28,628 nt of DNA. Source: Bacteroidales bacterium (GTDB taxonomy: Bacteria; Bacteroidota; Bacteroidia; Bacteroidales; UBA932). A model generated the notes under the pieces. It was not told the origin of the DNA and did not search any database. It saw only the letters and a list, made by a program, of their open reading frames with translations. The DNA is taken from assembly GCA_024689525.1 (NCBI GenBank), contig JAILDI010000042.1, positions 1-28,628 of the forward strand, given 5' to 3'. Position numbers and translations under genes: made by a program. This document shows positions 1 to 8,686 of the stretch, in pieces (positions within the stretch are counted from its first letter, which is position 1; every line of letters begins with the position of its first letter).

Positions 1-408
<408 letters not shown>

Positions 409-495
409 ACTTTCGCTGAAAGAAGCATACGCCGATGAATGATCAAAACTCTATCGAAAGCAAGAGCCAAAGATCTTTTCTCTCAAGCACTATAT

Positions 496-606
<111 letters not shown>

Positions 607-613
607 TTTTTGA

Positions 614-655
614 GAAGCCCGGATCTGATTGCTCAGATTCGGGCTTCTTTCTTTT
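614..655 (+). terminator. rRNA operon terminator
   Basis: A 15-bp stem (614-628 with 633-647, one G-U pair, loop TTGC) is followed by TTTCTTTT. It is a strong intrinsic terminator for the rRNA operon. The opposing minus-strand gene ends inside the T-tract; on that strand no U-run follows the hairpin, so termination of that operon here is possible but weaker. Confidence 0.93.
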
Positions 656-1220
656 ACCTGGAGAACGACACCATTACGTTGTTCTTGTTTAGAAGCACGT
701 TGCAGGTGACTCCCGTCGCGGATTTGGCAGTATATGCCATTATGCCGCCGAAAGTAGTGTTCTCGGGCTCGATGACAAAGCCGTGGGCTTTCACCAGGGC
801 CACCATAGCTGTGTATCCGACCTGCTTGCGGTCCACAAGGAATACGGATACCTCGCCTTTTTCCACAGTGACCATATCATCCGGCTGACGGCCTCCATCG
901 AACACCCAACTGTACTCGGCGGGGACATCGGCATTCTTGATGGCCTCCAGTTCAGCCATTTCCCTGTCCCATTCGGCTCTTTCCGCGGGAGGCATAGAAT
1001 CCCAGAAGTTACGGATCTCGAGTCCTTCGCCAAAGTCACCATCCTGGAAGGTGCCGGAGACCTCCAGGTTGGCGAACTTCTTTTCCTTTTCCCGAGCGTT
1101 CTGTATGGCCGCCTTCTCTTCTTCGGTATATGTTTTATTTTTGGGCTCTATGTCGAACCTCTGGGCAAATGCCGCCGTGGAAAACAATAATGCCACGGCA
1201 ATTACAACTGTCTTTTTCAT
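654..1220 (-). CDS. Exported protein of unknown function
   Basis: The product has 188 residues and a clear signal peptide (KK then a hydrophobic core, cleavage after AFAQ near residue 20), so it should be periplasmic or secreted. No family is recognised. The segment at about 25-50 is highly charged and probably helical (rich in E, K, A); a second half of mixed beta character follows. It has no further membrane segment and no lipobox. Its ATG overlaps the stop codon of the upstream gene (TAATG), which suggests translational coupling as the last gene of a four-gene operon behind a TPR-LuxR regulator. The stop codon sits in the T-tract of the opposing rRNA terminator. Confidence 0.85.
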   Translation of the reverse strand: MKKTVVIAVALLFSTAAFAQRFDIEPKNKTYTEEEKAAIQNAREKEKKFANLEVSGTFQDGDFGEGLEIRNFWDSMPPAERAEWDREMAELEAIKNADVPAEYSWVFDGGRQPDDMVTVEKGEVSVFLVDRKQVGYTAMVALVKAHGFVIEPENTTFGGIMAYTAKSATGVTCNVLLNKNNVMVSFSR

Positions 1221-2782
1221 TACTTGAAGGGGGTATTTTTAGCGACCATTGCGCCTATCTTTATCTTATATCCGTTCCTCAGTTCCTTGAAGAGGTCGCG
1301 GTCGGTCATAATGATGGTGTTGTCTTCCTGAACGATATTGCTCTTGAACTGCTGGCCCAGCCAGGTTACGCCGGAATTGGTAAACGTAATAAAATCGGTC
1401 TTGTTGGGGTCATATATTATCACCTGGAGATTGCGGAGATTGGACTCTGTGCCCTGCTTGAATTTGAGGCAGAAGTTGGCTTCGCTGTGAACCAGGCCGG
1501 GCATATCCACAATGCCTTCGTGAACTGGGCCCACTTCGGGCTTCAGGTCCACTACGTGGTCTATCTTTACATAGGTTTTGTCGGGCAGGCCGCCAAGGCT
1601 GTAATTGTGCTCGTAGCCGCCCAGGCGGGAATTGTTCTTTCCGGTAAGGAGCAGCTCATAGCGTTTTGTGGAAAGCTCCTTGTATACTTCGGCCTCCTCG
1701 CCAATTGAGTCTTCGACCAGGAAAAATCCGGAGCTGGCCAGCCTTTTGAAGGGGAGCACGTCTCCGTTCAGGACAACCTTTTCCTTGAACTCCTTGTCGA
1801 AATAGTACATCCCGTGGGAGAGCATTAGCTTGAACTCGCCCCTGTACAGTCCCTGCCAGTCGCGTACGTCCTTGGTGGGGCCGGTGCGCTGGATGCATTC
1901 CATATTAATCACCAGATGTGCAGTCTGGGGAGCCATACAGCCGAAGAGGGTCTTGGAGAGGTCGTTGTCGAAGGCGTCGAACACCAGCTTCCATGTCTTG
2001 CCCTTGCCTTTTTCCTGAATCATCTGGTACAGGCGCTTGTTTATGCGCCAGTAGAAGTCCTCGATCTTCATCTGGTTCTTGAGGCACTGGGTGACGGGAT
2101 CGTCGTCGCGAAGGTAGCCCTTGCGGTCGAAATAATCCATAAGCGCCTTACCGGAGTTGTAGGCGTTCAGGACGTTGTTTGCGTAGTTGATTTTGCCAAG
2201 GATGGAGCCTGCCATCTTGCCCATACCCACGCTTGTGGGGCCGAACAGGCCGAAGGCTTCGGTGCCCAGTGCAGAGTTGGCTGCATTTACACCTTGGGCC
2301 GAGAAGAAGTCGCCCATGGTGGTTGTGCCGGATGAAACATTGATAATATCGGCCGCAATACCGGCAGCGGTTCCCACGCCACCAGGGACGACGGTTGCCA
2401 TCTGGCAGATGTTCGATATAACGAAGGGCCAGTTTATGTCCGGGCTCAGGTCGAACTGGGAGGCGTAGTGCTTGGCATATCCCAGGAAGCCGGGGCCGAA
2501 TCCGCCGTCATCGGCATAGTCGCGGTCCATCTGGGCCCATACGTCCTTGATTACTTTCACGATCTCCTTGTCGGAGAGAGTGACGCCTTCCAGCTGCAAC
2601 ATACCGTCGAACTGGTAGCGGCCGATGGTGATGAGCACCGGAACTTCGTTGTCGGTATTTGTGAGCACGCGGTTGAAATCGACATCCTGGTAGGCCAGGC
2701 GCTCCATATCGGTCCTGGGCATCTGTGCGAGGGCTGTGGCTCCCACAAGAAGGAGCGACAGCAGAATAAAGATCCTTTTCAT
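1220..2782 (-). CDS. Large exported protein with Gly/Ala-rich central region, function unknown
   Basis: The product has 520 residues, with a signal peptide ending near ALAQ (residue 20) and no lipobox. Residues about 127-195 form a long stretch rich in Gly, Ala, Ser and Val (VVPGGVGTAAGIAADII, then SVGMGKMAGSILGK) without charged clusters. This resembles the glycine-rich helical hairpins of pretoxin-type or membrane-inserting regions, but I cannot assign a family. The C-terminal 200 residues look beta-rich. It starts one base after the 330-residue gene ends and its stop overlaps the next start, so it is third in the regulator operon. The function is unknown; a secreted effector or envelope component is only a guess. 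Confidence 0.85.
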   Translation of the reverse strand: MKRIFILLSLLLVGATALAQMPRTDMERLAYQDVDFNRVLTNTDNEVPVLITIGRYQFDGMLQLEGVTLSDKEIVKVIKDVWAQMDRDYADDGGFGPGFLGYAKHYASQFDLSPDINWPFVISNICQMATVVPGGVGTAAGIAADIINVSSGTTTMGDFFSAQGVNAANSALGTEAFGLFGPTSVGMGKMAGSILGKINYANNVLNAYNSGKALMDYFDRKGYLRDDDPVTQCLKNQMKIEDFYWRINKRLYQMIQEKGKGKTWKLVFDAFDNDLSKTLFGCMAPQTAHLVINMECIQRTGPTKDVRDWQGLYRGEFKLMLSHGMYYFDKEFKEKVVLNGDVLPFKRLASSGFFLVEDSIGEEAEVYKELSTKRYELLLTGKNNSRLGGYEHNYSLGGLPDKTYVKIDHVVDLKPEVGPVHEGIVDMPGLVHSEANFCLKFKQGTESNLRNLQVIIYDPNKTDFITFTNSGVTWLGQQFKSNIVQEDNTIIMTDRDLFKELRNGYKIKIGAMVAKNTPFK

Positions 2783-2783
2783 T

Positions 2784-3776
2784 CTACTTTAATTCAGGCT
2801 GAGGGTGAGATTTCAGACCCAGGGCAATGCCGAAGGCATAGAGCAGGGGAGCGAAAGGAGTTTCCTCACGCAGAGCATATTCCGTGTGCTGGTTAATGGC
2901 ATATCCCAGGTCGAAGAGGGCTGCCAAATCCAGATAAAGCGGCACCAGCTGGCTCTGGCATACGGCTATGGCGTTTGCGCTGGCCTCGCGGAAGAGACCA
3001 ATGGATTCTTCCTTCTCGGCTTCCCTGAATTTGGGCATAATCTTGTTCTCGATTACTGTATTTATTTCCATCCTCTTCTGCGCAATACTCAGGTCGATGT
3101 ATTTGAGTGAGTTGGTGCGAATGGTCTTTTCGTTCATCTCGTCGAGGGCCTCCATTGTTATGTCCTCTCTGCCTTCCATATTGGAGTTCATATACTTCTG
3201 GAGTTCCTCCATATTGATTCCGCCGTACTGGGCCTCCATTATCTTTCCGGCAAGGGCCATTGCCTCTTCCTCGGTCATACCCTCGTGCAGGTCGCTCAAG
3301 CTGAGGCCTAATTCGCCAAGGCGGGCCTCTGCGGCCTTATTGCCCCAGGCGTTCAGCTCGGCGTCGCTCATACCTGCGACCTCACCGATGGTGAAGGAGA
3401 AATCGGGGCCGATGTTCATCTGGTCGGACTTGAATGTGGAGCGGGGCTCGATGAGCGTTTTCTTTGCATTCTCTTGAGCCGCTTCCACACGGTCGAGGTA
3501 CTTGCCCCATACGTCGTTGGGATCTCCGTTCCTGTAGAGGGAAATCATGGTCTGGGCCGACAGGAGAGCCGGAATCATGGGGAAGCCTCTAAGGACGGCC
3601 TGTTCCCTCTGTGCCCTCACCACTGGGGCTTGTGCATAGACCGGGATTGTGGCGGGATCCATCACTTCGGGTTTCTCGATCAGGGAGCCGAGTTCCAGCA
3701 TATAGCCAGTGATGTCCTGAGATTGGGCGGCGTTGCACACTAGGAGCAGCAGCGCCAGAATCAGTGTTTTTTTCAT
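2784..3776 (-). CDS. Exported helical protein of unknown function
   Basis: The product has 330 residues, with a signal peptide (core LILALLLLVC, cleavage after AQSQ near residue 20). The Cys at 14 lies within the hydrophobic core and is unlikely to be a lipidation site. Residues about 130-260 are predicted helical and acidic, with repeated Met-Glu-rich segments (MTEEEAMALAGKIMEAQYGG), reminiscent of coiled-coil or chaperone-like periplasmic proteins. No known domain is recognised. The gene lies 10 nt downstream of the TPR-LuxR regulator gene and 1 nt upstream of the 520-residue gene, so the three are almost surely co-transcribed. Confidence 0.85.
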   Translation of the reverse strand: MKKTLILALLLLVCNAAQSQDITGYMLELGSLIEKPEVMDPATIPVYAQAPVVRAQREQAVLRGFPMIPALLSAQTMISLYRNGDPNDVWGKYLDRVEAAQENAKKTLIEPRSTFKSDQMNIGPDFSFTIGEVAGMSDAELNAWGNKAAEARLGELGLSLSDLHEGMTEEEAMALAGKIMEAQYGGINMEELQKYMNSNMEGREDITMEALDEMNEKTIRTNSLKYIDLSIAQKRMEINTVIENKIMPKFREAEKEESIGLFREASANAIAVCQSQLVPLYLDLAALFDLGYAINQHTEYALREETPFAPLLYAFGIALGLKSHPQPELK

Positions 3777-3786
3777 ATAGTGGTTA

Positions 3787-4965
3787 TTAAATTATTCCTT
3801 CTTCGGTAACCCTTCGGATGAGTTCGGCGGCGTTTGACGCCTCGAACTTGGCGAAAAGTTTCCTGCGGTACCATTTCACGGTTTCGGCGCTCAGGCAGAT
3901 CTCATCGGCAATCTGGGCGGTGGTTTTGCCTTGGGCAATAAGGCGGATGATCTCCAGTTCGCGGTCGTTGAGTTTCACTCCATCGGCCTTTGAGGGCTCT
4001 TCGCCCGAGTCGTCCCTTCTTTTGCGTCTGAGGCCGATGACGACACCTGCGACAACCAGGGCGGCAGCAAAGATGGCGCCCAATAGCCAGAAACTGCGTT
4101 TCTTCTGGGCCTCCATCACGCGCGAGATGGATTCCAGGTTCTCCTGGTGGAAGACTTCTTCTTCTCCCACGTGGGTGGAGTAGTACGCCTCGGCCTTCTT
4201 GAGGGAGCGCATTGCGCGACCATATCGACCCGTTTCCAGATAGACCCGGCCCATTCCTTTCCAGACGTTGGCCATCAGGAGCGAGTCGCTGGCTGCCTGG
4301 GCATATTCCAGGGACTTGCGGTAGCCATCCATCGCCTTGCCGTAGTCCGCCGCTTCCACCCAGGTCTCACCTATATTATAATATAGTATCGAATTGCTCT
4401 CGTTCCAGCCCCATTTCTCGAAGATCTCCGCGGCCTTGGCATAGTAGTCCATCGCCAGGTCCAGGGAATCCTGCATATTGTAAATATTGCCGATGGTGCC
4501 ATACAGGGCCGATTTCTGATCGTCAATCTGTCTCTCCGGATAGCCCTCAGGCGCGGTGGGGGAAGTTGCCCCCGCCTCCATTTTGTACAGGGCCTCCAGG
4601 GCCAGATTGTAGTAGAAATGTGCGCTGTCCCACTGCTCCTTCCCATAAAAACGCATGCCGATGTAGCGGTATGCATCGCACTTTGCAAATTCCCACCCAC
4701 GCGGGACACTGATAGTGAGGGACTTACGCGCGTAGAATTCGCATTTGTCGCTGTTGAGATTGCTGAAAGCGATCATCAGTTCGCGGTATGCATTATCAAG
4801 GTCGATGAGCTCTTGAGTCGATGCCTTAGCCACCCTGTCCGGCGTCCATGTGGACACCGCCAGCTCCAGCGAGTCGATATTATGGTTGCGGTGGTCGTTG
4901 TATGCGAAGGCCGATTGAAGGCCCGCCGCCACCAGGCAGATGCATATTCCTGCGAAACGTTTCAT
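3787..4965 (-). CDS. Membrane-spanning TPR-LuxR transcription regulator
   Basis: A 392-residue one-component regulator. Residues 1-22 form a signal peptide. Residues about 50-270 are a helical, tyrosine-rich region with TPR-like repeats (clear examples near 150-185, 190-220 and 230-262), expected in the periplasm. A transmembrane segment lies at 291-312, followed by RRKRR as the inside anchor. The C-terminal 330-390 is a LuxR/GerE-type helix-turn-helix (LNDRELEIIRLIAQGKTTAQ, then an AETVKWYRRKLFAK recognition region). It probably senses something outside the cytoplasm and acts on DNA from the membrane, a layout common in Bacteroidetes. It is first in an operon with three exported proteins, which are the likely partners or targets. 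The predicted promoter lies 4 nt from the ATG, implying a leaderless mRNA. Confidence 0.9.
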   Translation of the reverse strand: MKRFAGICICLVAAGLQSAFAYNDHRNHNIDSLELAVSTWTPDRVAKASTQELIDLDNAYRELMIAFSNLNSDKCEFYARKSLTISVPRGWEFAKCDAYRYIGMRFYGKEQWDSAHFYYNLALEALYKMEAGATSPTAPEGYPERQIDDQKSALYGTIGNIYNMQDSLDLAMDYYAKAAEIFEKWGWNESNSILYYNIGETWVEAADYGKAMDGYRKSLEYAQAASDSLLMANVWKGMGRVYLETGRYGRAMRSLKKAEAYYSTHVGEEEVFHQENLESISRVMEAQKKRSFWLLGAIFAAALVVAGVVIGLRRKRRDDSGEEPSKADGVKLNDRELEIIRLIAQGKTTAQIADEICLSAETVKWYRRKLFAKFEASNAAELIRRVTEEGII

Positions 4966-4969
4966 AAAA

Positions 4970-4977
4970 CAAATATA
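4970..4977 (-). promoter_or_regulatory. -7 box of the TPR-LuxR operon promoter
   Basis: On the minus strand this reads TATATTTG, a perfect match to the Bacteroidetes -7 consensus TAnnTTTG. No good TTTG-like -33 element is seen at the usual distance. Only four bases (TTTT) separate the box from the ATG at 4965, so transcription probably starts at or next to the start codon. Confidence 0.6.
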
Positions 4978-5038
4978 GTCATTTTTGATTCTTAGATTAT
5001 GGTTTTAACCCTTTTGATTGTCTGGCCCCGTGGTAATT

Positions 5039-5054
5039 CCCCCCTTTTGGGGGG
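5039..5054. other. Perfect C6-T4-G6 hairpin in the divergent intergenic region
   Basis: CCCCCC-TTTT-GGGGGG forms a perfect 6-bp GC hairpin, followed by TGCTTTTAG on the plus strand. It lies between the start of the TPR-LuxR operon and the surface-lipoprotein operon. It could be a short attenuator-like hairpin or a protein site. There is no upstream plus-strand gene that needs a terminator here. Confidence 0.5.
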
Positions 5055-5076
5055 TGCTTTTAGCTTTGCTAATAGG

Positions 5077-5084
5077 TAATTTTG
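5077..5084 (+). promoter_or_regulatory. Possible -7 box for the leader peptide/surface lipoprotein operon
   Basis: TAATTTTG matches TAnnTTTG. The -33 element is not convincing at the expected spacing. Transcription from here would give a leader of about 45 nt before the ATG at 5134. Confidence 0.4.
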
Positions 5085-5133
5085 TATTTCGTATAAGACC
5101 ACGGAATTAAGAAACAATAAATACTAATTGCTT

Positions 5134-5274
5134 ATGGAAAAAGTTAAAAGCTACCTCGCCCCCGAGTGCGAGGAAATCCGGGTGAGACTTGAAAACAGTT
5201 TCGCAACGTATACCGGAGGTGGATCCTCTAATGGTACACAGCAATCAACTGAAGCAGAAGAAATGGAGTGGTAG
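5134..5274 (+). CDS. 46-residue leader-like peptide upstream of surface lipoprotein
   Basis: An ATG frame of 46 residues (starts MEKVKSYLAPECEEIRV, ends STEAEEMEW) stops one base before the ATG of the lipoprotein gene. The layout is a Lys/Tyr-Pro-Glu start, a run of acidic and hydrophobic residues, then Gly-Gly-Gly, Ser/Thr and an acidic tail ending in Trp. It resembles small peptides often seen ahead of Bacteroidales fimbrillin-like or other surface genes, whose function is not known to me. The 1-nt spacing suggests translational coupling to the downstream gene. It has no signal peptide. It could be a regulatory leader, a secreted peptide precursor, or an assembly partner of the lipoprotein. 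Confidence 0.65.
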   Translation: MEKVKSYLAPECEEIRVRLENSFATYTGGGSSNGTQQSTEAEEMEW

Positions 5275-5275
5275 T

Positions 5276-7780
5276 ATGAAAAAGATTCTTTATTTTGCGG
5301 CATTCGCTGCCGTACTGTTCTCCTGCCAGAGGGAGGTAGAACCGATTGAGAAAAACAACCCCGAAGAGACTGTTTCTTCTGATGTCAGGTCCTTTACCGC
5401 CACTTTTGAAGAGGCTGAGACAAAGGCCGGTTTCACATATAATTCCAGCGCAAAGACATATTCACATTTCTGGGAGACAACAGATCAAATAGCTGTTTTC
5501 CCGATGGATAATGTTTACGACAGGTATAGATGTGCGAATATTGAAAACGGAACTTTCGTTCTTGACATCGAGGCTGCGGGGACTGCCTCCATTACTTATC
5601 CTTATAATTATGCGGTTTATCCGTATGAAGCTCTTTGGAATATTGCTACAGACGATTATCCTACTATCATTGATGCCGATGGAAAGATCGTGGTGGATAC
5701 ATATTCCTCCGCCCGCTTGACCGAGCCATACGGCTATGGAAACGTGATGGTGGCAAGGGCCGATGGTAACCAACTCAGTTTCAAGAATCTTGTGGGATGG
5801 ATTAAAATTAGTATTCAGGGAGATTTGGCAATAAGGAGTCTGTCTCTTTGGGATGAAGAAGATTATCATAATTTCATCGGACCCGTGTATGTTGAATTCG
5901 ATAGCTCTGGTGAACCTGTTATTACTCCCGGGAGTGTTGGAATGTCTCCTTGCTATGAAATAGATTTTATCAATGCAGGATTAGATCCAGTCCGTCTTTC
6001 AATGGACAGGCCAACGGATTTCTATTTTCCTTCACTTCCAGGAACCTTCGAACATGGTTTTACGGTTCATGTCAGAACGACCACTCAAGGAACGATTGAT
6101 TTCACAACAACCAAATCGATTACTGTCGAACGTAACAAGGTTATTCCTATGGCCGTGAAGACCATCACCGGTCCCTCGGCAACCCTCAAAGACGGAGGCA
6201 GCTTCAATGCTGCCATCAAGAATCTGGCTGCCAGTACGACAGGACTGTACGCGACGGCATACAATAGTAATGTTAAGCGTATCGTACTGGATACGGAAAG
6301 TAACGTAAATACAGGTACGGTGGTCAGTACTACCGGGTCAGAGAAGCCTGTATATGCAAACTTCGATTCCGTCACCGGAGTAGTGACCCTGTCCTCAGAG
6401 GCCTCCACTATTTATGCAAATGCCAGTTGTTATGATATGTTCTATCGTTTCCAGGGATTGGAGAGCACCCCTGCGATAGGGCTGAACACATCGAATGTGA
6501 CGGATATGTCATCTATGTTTGCAGATTGCACAGCATTGACGAGTATCGACCTGAGCGCATACAATACGTCCAATGTTACAAATATGGGGAATATGTTTTC
6601 CAATAGCGGCTTGACAAGCATCGATCTCACCGGCTTCAATACGAGTAAGGTTACGAATATGTCCGGAATGTTCGATCGTTGCGGTGGCCTTACCAGCCTG
6701 GATGTCAGCGGACTTGACACGCGTGAAGTTACCAATATGAGTTATATGTTCTATAATTGCGGCAACTTGACAAGTCTCACGTTGACCGGCCTGAATACTG
6801 CCAAAGTCACCAATATGAATTCAATGTTCCTTAGCTGCTCTAAGTTGTCAAGTCTCGATTTCAGCAGTTTCAACACCTCCGAGGTTACGGATATGGCTTC
6901 AATGTTCTATTTGTGCAGTGGCCTCACGGGTCTTGATCTCAGTGGCTTCAATACGGCAAAGGTGACCAATATGTCCAATATGTTCTATTATTGCTACAAC
7001 CTTGCCTCTTTGACTCTCGGCAGCAGTTTCGTTACCCCTGAAGTGACAACTATGTCCCATATGTTTTACAATTGCAACAAGTTGACAAGTTTGGCTATCA
7101 GCGGTTTCGATTTCACGAAAGTCACAACTACGGAACAGATGTTTTACGATTGCTTGAGACTATCCGGCACTATCGATCTTTCAAGCAAGAGTGCACCGGT
7201 CCTGGCCAATATGAGTAGTATGTTCCAGAATTGTTCAGCACTGACCCTGATCAAACTGCCTCAAACTACGACGGTCCTCACCAATGTGACCGGCCTGTTC
7301 CTGAATTGCTCCAGCCTTACCGGTATCGGCACTACGAACTTTAACGGAAGGCCCACATCTGTTGAGAAAATGTTCAAGGGTTGTTCAAGTCTTGTCGCCC
7401 TGACTCTGTATCCCGGCTTCAACACTACCGACAGCAATAGCTATGTATCCATCTTCTCCGGATGTACAAAGCTTAAAACCGTTGATTTCCAGGGATTGGT
7501 GATTAAGGGAAGCGGAAGCCCCGGACTTGGCGGCGGCACGGAGTTCTATGCGAAATTCAACAATGCCTTTGCCGGCGTGAGCGGCTGTAAGGTCCATAGC
7601 CTGGGTTATGTGTCAACACTTCTAAACACGGCCCCTTACAGCGCTTTTGGTACAAGCCATTCCACATATAACGAAGGTACTAAACCTACTTTTGCGGAGA
7701 CTACTTCCCACAGCGGATCGGCTCCTTCAGGATATGTGTATTTCTGCACCCAGCATAGCGATTATCTTAATGCACTTTAG
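5276..7780 (+). CDS. Surface lipoprotein with fimbrillin-like head and DUF285 (BspA-type) repeats
   Basis: An 834-residue lipoprotein. The ATG at 5276 gives a textbook type II signal with lipobox LFSC at residues 14-17; an in-frame start at 5189 would bury this signal and overlap the leader peptide, so it was not used. Residues about 40-300 resemble the Mfa/fimbrillin-like fold (FTATFEEAETKAGF, then W-x5-D-x-IAVFP). Residues about 400-735 carry tandem 24-residue DUF285/BspA-like leucine-rich repeats (pattern NTSxVTxMxxMFxxC-x-LTSLDLSGF), regular at first and degenerate later. The last 100 residues are a separate cap region. Such proteins act as cell-surface adhesins or binding proteins in Bacteroidales. 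The DNA is AT-richer than the housekeeping genes. A terminator follows at once. Confidence 0.92.
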   Translation: MKKILYFAAFAAVLFSCQREVEPIEKNNPEETVSSDVRSFTATFEEAETKAGFTYNSSAKTYSHFWETTDQIAVFPMDNVYDRYRCANIENGTFVLDIEAAGTASITYPYNYAVYPYEALWNIATDDYPTIIDADGKIVVDTYSSARLTEPYGYGNVMVARADGNQLSFKNLVGWIKISIQGDLAIRSLSLWDEEDYHNFIGPVYVEFDSSGEPVITPGSVGMSPCYEIDFINAGLDPVRLSMDRPTDFYFPSLPGTFEHGFTVHVRTTTQGTIDFTTTKSITVERNKVIPMAVKTITGPSATLKDGGSFNAAIKNLAASTTGLYATAYNSNVKRIVLDTESNVNTGTVVSTTGSEKPVYANFDSVTGVVTLSSEASTIYANASCYDMFYRFQGLESTPAIGLNTSNVTDMSSMFADCTALTSIDLSAYNTSNVTNMGNMFSNSGLTSIDLTGFNTSKVTNMSGMFDRCGGLTSLDVSGLDTREVTNMSYMFYNCGNLTSLTLTGLNTAKVTNMNSMFLSCSKLSSLDFSSFNTSEVTDMASMFYLCSGLTGLDLSGFNTAKVTNMSNMFYYCYNLASLTLGSSFVTPEVTTMSHMFYNCNKLTSLAISGFDFTKVTTTEQMFYDCLRLSGTIDLSSKSAPVLANMSSMFQNCSALTLIKLPQTTTVLTNVTGLFLNCSSLTGIGTTNFNGRPTSVEKMFKGCSSLVALTLYPGFNTTDSNSYVSIFSGCTKLKTVDFQGLVIKGSGSPGLGGGTEFYAKFNNAFAGVSGCKVHSLGYVSTLLNTAPYSAFGTSHSTYNEGTKPTFAETTSHSGSAPSGYVYFCTQHSDYLNAL
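6481..7140 (+). repeat. Tandem ~72-bp coding repeats (DUF285 units)
   Basis: About nine in-frame units of roughly 72 bp encode the 24-residue pattern with invariant VTxM-x2-MF and a following Cys. DNA identity between units is moderate, so the repeats are old at the DNA level but conserved in protein. Units continue in degenerate form to about 7480. Confidence 0.85.
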
Positions 7781-7807
7781 TATGCAGGTTTAGCATTAGC
7801 CCTTTCG

Positions 7808-7845
7808 CCCCCGGACCGCACACCATCGGCCCGGGGGTGTTTTTT
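7808..7845 (+). terminator. Terminator of the surface lipoprotein operon
   Basis: An 11-bp GC-rich stem (7808-7818 with 7827-7837, one A-C mismatch, 8-nt loop) is followed by TGTTTTTT. It separates the lipoprotein gene from the toxin-antitoxin promoter. Confidence 0.9.
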
Positions 7846-7877
7846 GTGCGCATCGGCCCAAAAATGTTTGGCAATAT

Positions 7878-7908
7878 TTTGTATTTATTGCCAAAATGCG
7901 TATATTTG
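7878..7908 (+). promoter_or_regulatory. Promoter of the toxin-antitoxin operon
   Basis: A perfect Bacteroidetes promoter: TTTG (7878-7881), 19-nt spacer, TATATTTG (7901-7908). The first ATG (7916) is only 7 nt beyond the -7 box. It lies inside the loose inverted repeat TTGGCAAT/ATTGCCAA (7868-7875 and 7887-7894), a possible operator for autoregulation. Confidence 0.8.
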
Positions 7909-7915
7909 CAGAAGT

Positions 7916-8686
7916 ATGGTTCATAAGGTGGAAATATCGCCAAAGATGCTGGCTGTCGCAGAGTTGCTGATATCGGAATGCGAGGGTGTGAATAACTGTA
8001 TATATACGTTGGCCAGGAACATCATAGTGGAAGTGGGGAAGACGGAGATAGACAGGGTTGTTTGGGCACTAAAGACAAAATACGAAGACGTTGCACCGTA
8101 TTCCAAGGCAGTAGAGATGCTTCCGTACCTTCACGACTTTATTCTCGTGGGTTCCCTTATTAGCGAGTCCCCGCTGGAAAGGAGGGACATCATTACCACT
8201 CCATCAATTGAAAAACTGCTTGTAGACCGGGCCTCTGAGAAGAGTCTGGATATGACTACCGAACAATTGAGGCGCCTATTTCAGCAATCATTCGAAAAGT
8301 ATTCAATTAACAGTTCGCGACTTGTGCGGTATGCGGCAAGAAGGGGTAAAAAGACAGAGGTAAAGGCAATAGTGGACGGGTTGGACTATGACAGAATCAA
8401 TATGGTTCACGCGTTGCAGAATAGTTTGGAAGCCTTTCCTGTGGAAAAAGCGTGGTTGTTTGGTTCTTTTTCAAGAATGGAGGAGAGGCAGGACAGCGAT
8501 ATCGATATTCTGATACGCTTGCGTAAGCCCGTAACAATGGGTTTGGTAGAGTTCTCAAATATAATTCTTTCGCTGGAGGCTGCTACTGGAAGACAAATAG
8601 ATCTTGTGGTAGACAGTACCGTGAAGGATTTTGCCAAAGAATCTATCAATAAAGATAAAGTGCTGATTTATGAGAGAGCCGTCTAG
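7916..8686 (+). CDS. Composite antitoxin: AbiEi-like segment fused to MNT nucleotidyltransferase
   Basis: A 256-residue protein. The C-terminal 100 residues are a minimal nucleotidyltransferase (MNT): GS at 183-184, ten residues, then D195-x-D197, and a third acidic residue at D229 (RQIDLVVD). MntA-type enzymes AMPylate and so neutralise HepT RNase toxins; the toxin gene overlaps downstream. Usual MntA proteins are about 95-150 residues. Here residues 1-155 are extra; 96-150 (TTPSIEKLLVD, then FEKYSINSSRLVRYAARRGK) recall, from memory, the C-terminal part of AbiEi/DUF6577-type antitoxins of the AbiE class. The start at 7916 lies 7 nt after the promoter; an alternative ATG at 7946 has AAGGTGG 14 nt upstream. 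The region is visibly AT-richer than the downstream genes, which suggests transfer. Confidence 0.85.
   Translation: MVHKVEISPKMLAVAELLISECEGVNNCIYTLARNIIVEVGKTEIDRVVWALKTKYEDVAPYSKAVEMLPYLHDFILVGSLISESPLERRDIITTPSIEKLLVDRASEKSLDMTTEQLRRLFQQSFEKYSINSSRLVRYAARRGKKTEVKAIVDGLDYDRINMVHALQNSLEAFPVEKAWLFGSFSRMEERQDSDIDILIRLRKPVTMGLVEFSNIILSLEAATGRQIDLVVDSTVKDFAKESINKDKVLIYERAV

Noticed and set aside
6481..7480. CRISPR-like array
   Set aside because: The 72-bp periodicity is in frame and encodes DUF285 protein repeats; there are no constant repeats with unique spacers.
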